Shown here in pieces: positions 25,690 through 32,696 of a DNA stretch of 32,696 nt (positions are counted from its first letter, which is position 1; the number at the start of each line of letters is the position of its first letter). The notes under the pieces were generated by a model. The model was not told the DNA's origin. It saw only the letters and a program-made list of their open reading frames with translations, and did no database searches. A program made the position numbers and the translations under genes. The DNA comes from Candidatus Gottesmanbacteria bacterium RIFCSPHIGHO2_02_FULL_39_14. Lineage in GTDB: Bacteria > Patescibacteriota > Microgenomatia > 2-02-FULL-39-11. The DNA lies in the NCBI GenBank assembly GCA_001779205.1, contig MFJM01000035.1, positions 1-32,696 on the forward strand, given 5' to 3'.

Positions 25690-25969
25690 TATGTTCATCC
25701 TTCTTACCAAAATTAATATGAACAAAGTCCAATTGGCAGTAATTAAGTAAACAGGATATACGGATGACAGGAAATTAAATTCCCTAAGGGCAAAAAGGGT
25801 CAGTAGGAATTTTAATCCGTTTAAAAACCAAATGAGCAATGCTTCTTCTTAAATACGGCAAATAACCGGCTAGCGATAAAACAACCCCAACCAAACCGAA
25901 AATATTTTAATGTCCATTTCTCTGTTTTAATAAATTTATTTCTTTTTCTAAATATTCAACAGTTGTCAT
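25690..25969 (-). pseudogene. Decayed, internally deleted copy of the 24115..24967 two-gene cassette
   Basis: Shares TTTAATCCGTTTAAAAACC, AAATACGG.AAATAACC and AATATTTTAATGTCCAT in the same order; upstream ORF reduced to MTTVEYLEKEINLLKQRNGH*. Confidence 0.8.
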
Positions 25970-26018
25970 AAAAGTAATTTTACTCTCAAGTGGAACCTCG
26001 GGCTGAAAAAAGTTACTT

Positions 26019-26984
26019 TTATTTGTTTAAATATTTACTGATGTTGGCGGCATGTTCTTCAAAAGTTTTGGCAAAATGGGATTTTCCCTGTTTGTCAGCT
26101 ATATAATAAAGGTATTCATTTTCCGGTGCATTTATAACTGCTTCCATAACGGATAAACCCGGATTGGCAATTGGAGTCGGCGGCAGGCCGGCGTATTTGT
26201 AGGTGTTATAAGGTGAATCTATTTCTAAATCTTCAGTCGTCAATTCCTTTTTCCACCATGTTTTTTCTTTCGCCTGGTATCCCAATGCGTACTGGACGGT
26301 CGCATCAATGTCAAGCTTCATTCCCAATGACAGTCTGTTTAAGATAACGCTGGCGATAAGCGGTCTGTCCGTATCCAGTTTTGCCTCTCTTTCAATAAGG
26401 GAGGCGATAATAACCATTTCATCAAAACTGATTTGATTTTGTGTCAATTTATCGCGGTTTAATTTTTCCGTTTTTTTATTGAAATTGTCTTCCATCATCC
26501 TGACGATATCCGAGGCGCTCGCGTCTCGGGAAACCTGGTAGGTGTCCGGAAATAAATAGCCTTCGCGGGCATCTTTTAATATTTCACTTTCGGGAATTCC
26601 AAATTGTGTGGCTATTTTCATGGCGATTTCCTCCCTGCGCCAGCCCTCAGGTATGGTTAATTTAACATCCAAAGTTCCGTGCAATAGCTCATCGGCGATG
26701 GTCTGCATATCCATGCTGGAGCTTAACAGAAAATTTCCTGCCTGTATGGAGCGTCCGTAATTTGTCAGACGTGCTTTAAGAAAAAAGACCAGACCTGACC
26801 TGATTAGCCCGACATCTTCCAGTCTCTTACCGATGCTTCTCACATCCTCACCTTTTTCAATTACGAAATTCCGGGAGTCTTTATCAAGGGGATTTACCGG
26901 TTTGATTGCCTGCAGCCAAAAAAGATAGACAGCTATAAAAAAAATCAGGAGGAGAAAAATAAGAATTGTCAGTTTATATTTCAT
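26019..26984 (-). CDS. mltG: Endolytic murein transglycosylase MltG
   Basis: LTIPEGWRREEIA, EGYLFPDTYQVS, IIASLIEREAKLDTDRPLIASVILNRLSLGMKLDIDATVQYALGY, DSPYNTYKYAGLPPTPIANPGL. Confidence 0.95.
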   Translation of the reverse strand: MKYKLTILIFLLLIFFIAVYLFWLQAIKPVNPLDKDSRNFVIEKGEDVRSIGKRLEDVGLIRSGLVFFLKARLTNYGRSIQAGNFLLSSSMDMQTIADELLHGTLDVKLTIPEGWRREEIAMKIATQFGIPESEILKDAREGYLFPDTYQVSRDASASDIVRMMEDNFNKKTEKLNRDKLTQNQISFDEMVIIASLIEREAKLDTDRPLIASVILNRLSLGMKLDIDATVQYALGYQAKEKTWWKKELTTEDLEIDSPYNTYKYAGLPPTPIANPGLSVMEAVINAPENEYLYYIADKQGKSHFAKTFEEHAANISKYLNK

Positions 26985-27199
26985 CCGCGTGTTATTAGAG
27001 GAGCTCTTCTGTAAATTTTCTTATTCTTATCAAATATAAAGATCCGGCCGCAAGTCTTACAGGTTACTGTATCCTCTTCTTTGCCTTTTTTTCTTATTCC
27101 TTTGGATAAGGACTTTCCGCACCCGACACAGCGTCCCTGTAAAAGTAACCAAGCTTGTACCGGAGCAATAATATTTTTAAACATTTCCCTCCTATTCAA
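26981..27199 (-). CDS. Small zinc-ribbon protein
   Basis: CVGCGKSL...VTCKTCGRIF: two CxxC pairs; 4-bp overlap with mltG. Confidence 0.65.
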   Translation of the reverse strand: MNRREMFKNIIAPVQAWLLLQGRCVGCGKSLSKGIRKKGKEEDTVTCKTCGRIFIFDKNKKIYRRAPLITRG

Positions 27200-28475
27200 T
27201 CCTGTAAATCGGAATATTAACCAAAGTTTCCCTCGCTTCTTTTAATCTCCACTTATCCGAGGAATATAATATACATAAAACCTCCCCTCTGTCCACTTTT
27301 TCATCAATTCTTCTGGTTAAATAAATTCCTGCCTGCTTATCCAGCGGGCAGCCGAGAATTCTGGCTACCACCGTTAAATCATTATTGTTAAAGGAAGTTA
27401 TTGTTCCTTTTTTGTAAGCCGTAACTTCAAAACGGTATCGGGCTAATGGCAAAGAATCACTGGCAACTTCAGGATTTCCTCCCTGTACTTTGATGATCTC
27501 TCTCATTTTAGAGAGGGCACGTCCGGATGATAATATTTCCCTGGCCATTTCCTCACCGTTATTTTTGGATTTCTTCCCGTGATTTTCCAGACATAAATTC
27601 AACAATTTTCCCGTCAACCTTAATGCTTTTGCTTCCAGCATAAAAGGTCTGTCCGGTTTTTGTTCCAGGACTTTTAAAACGTCTCTTGCTTCCAATGTCG
27701 GTCCCACCCCGTGTCCGGCCGGCTCAAGAGCCTGATTGATATCAATTGTCACCTTAATATTAAATTTTTTAGAAAGTGTTCTGAATTTATCGGCAATCAT
27801 CTCTGCATCCTTAAAATGGTAAATTTTTAATGTCTTACCTACTGGTATGTCTAAAATCATGTGGGTTGCTCCGGAGGCAATTTTTTTAGCCATAATGGAA
27901 ACGATTATTTTATCAAAAGATTCAAAAGATAACGGTGCCTCCACTTGAATGATTATGTCATCTGCCGGTGCCAGACCTAAATGTCCTCCCCAAACTATAC
28001 AACCGCCGGTTGCCTCAACGATGCTTTTAATCTTTTTTAAGGTAAAAGTGACCGGTGCCAGAACCTCCATCGTATCAGCAGTTCCGGCTGGTGTGGTAAT
28101 CGCCCGCGAAGAATTTTTGGGAATTATAAATCCTGCCTCGGCAATTATGGGTACCAGTATCATTGTCGTTCGTGTTCCGGCCAGTCCTCCTGTTGAATGT
28201 TTGTCGGCAACTATTCCCTTAAAATGAAGTTTCTCACCGGTATCGGCCATGGCTTTGGTCAAATAGAAGAGTTCCGTTGATGTAAAACCGTTTTTAAAGC
28301 CGGCAGCTACAAAATAGGTAGTTAATATAGGTGAAAGCCGTCGGTTCGAAACCTCATCCATCAGAGAAAATATTTCCTGGTAGGTTAATCTCTTGCCTAA
28401 AAGTTTCTTTTTGATGGCTGATATGGCTTGAAATGATATTGATGCCTGATTTTGCTTAAAATTATTTTTTTCCAT
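27192..28475 (-). CDS. AMP phosphorylase/thymidine phosphorylase family protein
   Basis: VADKHSTGGLAGTRTTMILVPIIAEAGFIIPKNSSRAITTPAGTADTMEVLAPVTF, GGCIVWGGHLGLAPADD, GHGVGPTLEARDVL. Confidence 0.9.
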   Translation of the reverse strand: MEKNNFKQNQASISFQAISAIKKKLLGKRLTYQEIFSLMDEVSNRRLSPILTTYFVAAGFKNGFTSTELFYLTKAMADTGEKLHFKGIVADKHSTGGLAGTRTTMILVPIIAEAGFIIPKNSSRAITTPAGTADTMEVLAPVTFTLKKIKSIVEATGGCIVWGGHLGLAPADDIIIQVEAPLSFESFDKIIVSIMAKKIASGATHMILDIPVGKTLKIYHFKDAEMIADKFRTLSKKFNIKVTIDINQALEPAGHGVGPTLEARDVLKVLEQKPDRPFMLEAKALRLTGKLLNLCLENHGKKSKNNGEEMAREILSSGRALSKMREIIKVQGGNPEVASDSLPLARYRFEVTAYKKGTITSFNNNDLTVVARILGCPLDKQAGIYLTRRIDEKVDRGEVLCILYSSDKWRLKEARETLVNIPIYRIE

Positions 28476-28500
28476 ATAGTTAATTCTATTCTAACAGTAA

Positions 28501-28530
28501 GGGGACTGTCCCCGCATGGGGACTGTCCCC
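28501..28530. repeat. Tandem palindrome GGGGACTGTCCCC-GCAT-GGGGACTGTCCCC
   Basis: Two identical 13-bp units, each an inverted repeat around a central T, between sortase 3' end and phosphorylase 5' end. Confidence 0.9.
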
Positions 28531-28533
28531 AAA

Positions 28534-29229
28534 TTATTCTAGTCTTGCTTTAACTATAAATCTCTTAAAATATGTCCCCGGCGGCACACAAGTCACCAGG
28601 GTCAGCTCCCGGTAAGATGTATCCTGGTTTAGAACACTTAAATCCGACGGATTGGTAATATACATTTTATACACCCGGAAAACATAACTGACATTATCAA
28701 TTACAATTCTGATCTCGTCCCCAATCTCCAAATCAGGCAGTTTGGAAAAAATCGCCTTATAGTCCTTAGGATTATAGAAAAGAAGCAATGTCGAATGCCC
28801 GAAAATAACCGGATTGCCGATCGCTCCGGGTGAGGGACCTGTAAAATGAATGAGACTTTTTGATAGATCATTGCCGCCTATTATAACGTTAGCATTATCG
28901 ATTTTCAGTTTCGGAATTGATAGAGAATAATTATTTATATTGTCAATCTTCTTAACGGGTGTAGCTTTGGGAAACCATAGACGGGCTTCTGTCAGATCAG
29001 TAAAAGTCGCTCCCAGCGCCTGTCTTATTTTCAAAGGCAGATTTTCTTCTTCTGCCACAGGAGATATGACCGACTGATATTTGCGGGAATAATAAAGTTC
29101 GAAAGTTAAAATCGGATATAAAACTGCAAAAATGAGAGTCAATCCGGTAAGAATTAAAACAATTGATATGATCCGTCCTATTCTCTTAGCAACACTCGGT
29201 AGGGTTTTGCTGTAAGAATAAATGGCCAT
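28534..29229 (-). CDS. Sortase family protein
   Basis: N-terminal TM; SIPKLKIDNANVIIGG, GAIGNPVIFGHSTL (His), YRELTLVTCVPPGTYFKRFIVKA (Cys/Arg). Confidence 0.92.
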   Translation of the reverse strand: MAIYSYSKTLPSVAKRIGRIISIVLILTGLTLIFAVLYPILTFELYYSRKYQSVISPVAEEENLPLKIRQALGATFTDLTEARLWFPKATPVKKIDNINNYSLSIPKLKIDNANVIIGGNDLSKSLIHFTGPSPGAIGNPVIFGHSTLLLFYNPKDYKAIFSKLPDLEIGDEIRIVIDNVSYVFRVYKMYITNPSDLSVLNQDTSYRELTLVTCVPPGTYFKRFIVKARLE

Positions 29230-29231
29230 CT

Positions 29232-31367
29232 TTATCTGGAAACAATGGAAATGGTGATATTTTGGGACTTAAAGGGAAGTTTTTTTGATAAAAAAGGCAA
29301 TTTGTTGGTCTGGCTGATTTTGACTCCGCCGACTTTGTCAATTTTTTCCAGGTAGGCCAGGGCTTCAGAATATGATTTTCCCCTCATGTCCTTTTTAATT
29401 TGATTAAGATTTAGATCGGGAATAAAATAGGCAATAATTGCTACTTTCGCACTGATATTGCCGTTTTTATCCGCATCGCTCTTTTCCAGTTTTACTGTTG
29501 TTTTTGTCGGATCAAAGGTATAACCGGCAGGCACTGTTAAAGCCTGGGGATTAATCAGTTTTTCCAGTTCCGCCTGGTTATAAACAAATCCTTCCACTTT
29601 CAAAGTCAAATTTAGAGTTAAATCCTTCGCCTCACTGCCGACTTCGCTGTTGAATTTTTTGGAAGATACAGTGGTTGTAATTGGAGAATCTAATATTCTT
29701 TCCCTGGGATTTATATTTCCCAGTATTTTTTGTTTGGCCTGCTTAACTAATTCCGCAGTTAACTGTTCCTCCAAGTTATCCCTGTCTTCCTTCGACACAC
29801 TGGTAATCTCCCGGCTGGTGCCTCCCGATAAAGGCAGGCTGTTTTTGGCGCCAGTAACGGCTTCTGAAAATTCGCTAAAGGTGAAATTGGAATTACCTGC
29901 CAAATTAGCTTCCGGACCGATTGCCGCTGCAGTAATTTTAGCGGTTGACTTGCCGAAGGTTATTCCCTCGGAAGTCTCTCCGGCTGAGGCAATTTTCACC
30001 TCCTCATCCAGTGTAAATTTAAGCGGTCCGCTAATTAATATTGTTCCGCGAGCTAAAGTTTTTGAAGTTGTTGTTTTATTATAAATTGTTACTTCACCGC
30101 GAGCTTTATCTCCCATTAATGTTGTTCCGGTAGATTTGGCACTTTTATCTCCGCTGATTTCATTTGTAATGCTTCTTATTGAGATTACGGGTAAATTGCC
30201 GCTGCCTTGAGCATTATCTTTGGCAAATAAAATTTCCATGGGATATTGTTGAGGCAGGGGATAGGTAATCAAAGATACACTTGCTGTCGGATAATTCCAA
30301 ATAAGATAGATAAGAAGTATAACTATCAAGGCAGGTGGAATACCTAAGATGATTCCTTTATAACCGAACTTTATCTTGCTTATCCGGTCGCGTAATTTTG
30401 CTGAAACCTTTTGTAATTCTATTTTCCCGGCTACGAATTTTCCGTCTATCGGTTTGGTTTCTTTTTTTATCGTAGCTATTTTTTCGTTTAATGTTTCCTG
30501 AATAAAACCGAATTTTTCCCCCTTTTGATCAGTTTCTGCTTTTTCCAATTCTTCGCTAACACTTTCCGGTTCACTAACCTCCGTTTCTGCCTGAAGGGTT
30601 TCTTCACGGCTGATTTTAGGCAAGGTCTCTGATATATTGGGAAGAAAACTGGTAGCGGCTGCCTCCACCACTGCAGTCATAATTTTTTCGTTAGTGAAAA
30701 TTTCAATTTTCGGTGTATGGAGAAAAATGGAATGCTTATGCCAGGGAAATCGCAGTAATTCCTCTCTTAATTCCTCGCTTTTATCGGAAAAGTCAAAAAT
30801 GATAATCTTCGAAGGCAAAATATCTGCCTCAAATTGGGGAAGGCTCGAGGAAAAATCATTTACAATTGAGTCGCTTCTTTTTACAATGATATGCTGCTGA
30901 ATTTTACCTACTCTTACCAGACTTAATGTCATGAATTCCGAAGATAAATCCATCAGGAGTACTGTCGGGGGAGAACTCTCAGTCGTTTCTAAATAATTGA
31001 TAATACTGGAAACGTAATCAACAAATCCGTAAGCTTTAAGATCCAATTCTTTGGCAATTTTTTTAAGGCGTATTAAATATTCAGGTTTTACATTTTCACC
31101 CTCTAAATAGAATTGCGGCAGGGCGAAAATGACGTTATGAATAAGAAGTTTCTCGGGAACTGTTTTTTCCGCCATGGATATGGCTATATCTACTGCCTCG
31201 ATCTCATTTTCCACCTCATTAAACTCGCTCTTTCCTATTCCCAAAATCCTGACACGGTTGCCGGTAATTTCGGCCACAGCCGCTCTGATATAACGCTCTT
31301 CCAACCCCAGTACTATGAAATAATTAGTTATCTCTTTTTTTGGCAGTATCTCTGAAAGAATTGACAT
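29232..31367 (-). CDS. Hybrid envelope protein: PilM/FtsA-like actin-fold N-terminus, TM, C-terminal baseplate J-like region
   Basis: FIVLGLEERYIRAAVAEI...VLLMDLSSEFMTLSLVRVGKI; TM IILGIPPALIVILLIYLIW; GEVTIYNKTTTSKTLARGTILISGPLKFTLDEEVKIASAGE. Confidence 0.65.
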   Translation of the reverse strand: MSILSEILPKKEITNYFIVLGLEERYIRAAVAEITGNRVRILGIGKSEFNEVENEIEAVDIAISMAEKTVPEKLLIHNVIFALPQFYLEGENVKPEYLIRLKKIAKELDLKAYGFVDYVSSIINYLETTESSPPTVLLMDLSSEFMTLSLVRVGKIQQHIIVKRSDSIVNDFSSSLPQFEADILPSKIIIFDFSDKSEELREELLRFPWHKHSIFLHTPKIEIFTNEKIMTAVVEAAATSFLPNISETLPKISREETLQAETEVSEPESVSEELEKAETDQKGEKFGFIQETLNEKIATIKKETKPIDGKFVAGKIELQKVSAKLRDRISKIKFGYKGIILGIPPALIVILLIYLIWNYPTASVSLITYPLPQQYPMEILFAKDNAQGSGNLPVISIRSITNEISGDKSAKSTGTTLMGDKARGEVTIYNKTTTSKTLARGTILISGPLKFTLDEEVKIASAGETSEGITFGKSTAKITAAAIGPEANLAGNSNFTFSEFSEAVTGAKNSLPLSGGTSREITSVSKEDRDNLEEQLTAELVKQAKQKILGNINPRERILDSPITTTVSSKKFNSEVGSEAKDLTLNLTLKVEGFVYNQAELEKLINPQALTVPAGYTFDPTKTTVKLEKSDADKNGNISAKVAIIAYFIPDLNLNQIKKDMRGKSYSEALAYLEKIDKVGGVKISQTNKLPFLSKKLPFKSQNITISIVSR

Positions 31368-31389
31368 TTATGAAGAGGAAACCAATGGA

Positions 31390-32696
31390 CTATGAAAGGA
31401 CGGCGTAGATTCTACGGTTTAAAGTGCCTTGTGCTTCCTCTTTAATTATCTTAATCTTTCCCAATCTGCCTGTAAAGTCAACATGTGGTCCTCCACAGAC
31501 TTCCCTGGAAAAATTTCCGATCGTGTAAACTGTTACTTTTTCCGGATATTTTACCCCGGGTACGGTTAATGCCCCGGAGGCAACTGCAGCCTTAAAATCA
31601 ACCGTCTCTTTGGTTACTTTCAGGTTCTGGCTGATTTTCTCATTGGCAATTTTTTCCACTGTTTGAATTTCAATATCCGTCAATTTGTTAGGGTGTATAA
31701 AATCAAATCTTAACCGCGCGTGTGTAATATGGCTGCCTTTTTGTCTGATATGGTTGCCTAAAACCGTCCTCAAAGCCTGTTGCAGCAGGTGTGTTGCGGT
31801 GTGCAACTTCATTGTTGCCGTCCGATGATCCTGTAAACCGCCTTTGAAAATACCCTTGGTTGCTGTCCTTGACAGTTCCTGGTGTTTTTTAAATTCCGCA
31901 TCATAGTGCTGCATATCAATATTCATGCCTTTTTCGCGGGCTATTTCCAAAGTCAATTCAGGGGGAAAACCAAAACTCTGATACAGATCAAAGGCCAATT
32001 TTCCGTTTAAATCATTGTGTTTTTCAATTTCCCTGATTCCCCGGTCCAGAAGCTTGCGGAATTTTACCTCTTCCATATCCAGGACGGACAGGATGTTATC
32101 GCTATTTGGTTTCAGGTCAGGATAAAATCCGCTGTACACTTCTATGATTTTTTCAGCCAAATCTTTTATAAAATCTGAGTGTATACCCAATAACTTTCCG
32201 TGCCTTATTGCCCTTCTTATAAGTCTCCTGACGATATAACCCCTTTCTTTGTTGCCCGGCTCCACACCGTCACCGGTTAAGAAAACCACAGCTCTTATAT
32301 GGTCGAGGATTATTCTGACGGATTTAACGAACGGTTCTTCGTAACTCCGGCCGCTCAATTGAATAAGGTAATATCTCGGTTTGTTAAACAGGTCGGTCAA
32401 AAACGGATCCGGTTTTGGTATTATTTTCCTTATCCATGCCGTTAAGGCGGTCACCCTTTCCATACCCATGCCCGTATCTACATTTTTTTGTTTTAGAGAC
32501 TCATAAGTTCCATCAGACTTTTTATTAAACTCCATGAAGACATCATTCCATACCTCAAAATAGCGTCCGCAGTCGCAGTTGATGTGACAAATCTTCCCGT
32601 GAATTTTTTCGTCATGCATGTTGCGTCCGGTATCGTAAAACATCTCAGTATCCGGTCCGCAGGGACCTGTCGTCCCGGCAGGCCCCCACCAGTTTT
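31390..32696 (-). CDS. alaS: Alanyl-tRNA synthetase, N-terminus beyond window
   Basis: Frame open to the window edge: NWWGPAGTTGPCGPDTEMFYDTGR...KNVDTGMGMERV...ERGYIVRRLIRRAIRHG...HTATHLLQQALR...CGGPHV. Confidence 0.95.
   Translation of the reverse strand, partial: NWWGPAGTTGPCGPDTEMFYDTGRNMHDEKIHGKICHINCDCGRYFEVWNDVFMEFNKKSDGTYESLKQKNVDTGMGMERVTALTAWIRKIIPKPDPFLTDLFNKPRYYLIQLSGRSYEEPFVKSVRIILDHIRAVVFLTGDGVEPGNKERGYIVRRLIRRAIRHGKLLGIHSDFIKDLAEKIIEVYSGFYPDLKPNSDNILSVLDMEEVKFRKLLDRGIREIEKHNDLNGKLAFDLYQSFGFPPELTLEIAREKGMNIDMQHYDAEFKKHQELSRTATKGIFKGGLQDHRTATMKLHTATHLLQQALRTVLGNHIRQKGSHITHARLRFDFIHPNKLTDIEIQTVEKIANEKISQNLKVTKETVDFKAAVASGALTVPGVKYPEKVTVYTIGNFSREVCGGPHVDFTGRLGKIKIIKEEAQGTLNRRIYAVLS

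Noticed and set aside
28330-28360. GGTTCGAAACC resembling a tRNA T-arm
   Set aside because: Lies within the phosphorylase coding frame; no acceptor stem, D-arm or anticodon arm found around it.
29650-31355. Plus-strand ORFs 29650, 30637 and 31113
   Set aside because: Antisense to the 711-aa envelope protein; no domains.

Overview
The window is an AT-rich, gene-dense bacterial segment. Compact genes, a short AlaRS and typical CPR-style proteins suggest a Patescibacteria/CPR genome, possibly Microgenomates-like; this is inference from gene content, not a placement. Housekeeping content: threonine aldolase (partial), UvrD/PcrA helicase, two tandem FemAB proteins, triosephosphate isomerase, LytR-CpsA-Psr protein, a PilN/PilO-like envelope module with a FnIII/Ig-like stalk protein, bS20, MurJ, a membrane-anchored GH39-like hydrolase, an hrcA-grpE-dnaK-dnaJ operon with a covarying CIRCE-like operator, MGMT, ThpR/LigT, DUF2130, MltG, an AMP/thymidine phosphorylase, sortase, a PilM-like/baseplate-J-like hybrid protein and AlaRS (partial). 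Accessory patches: (a) about 0.9-4.9 kb, with VapBC, an amber-interrupted membrane protein, a His-swivel (PEP-utilizer mobile domain) protein next to an HD protein, and a Fic_N-wHTH protein without a FIC core; part of it is flanked by related 24-bp repeats. (b) about 23.5-26.0 kb, with orphan membrane proteins and a decayed second copy of a two-gene cassette. (c) a DUF5678-like gene followed by a retropepsin-like remnant. No tRNA, rRNA, CRISPR array or transposase was recognised. All family calls come from reading motifs by eye; no searches were run.
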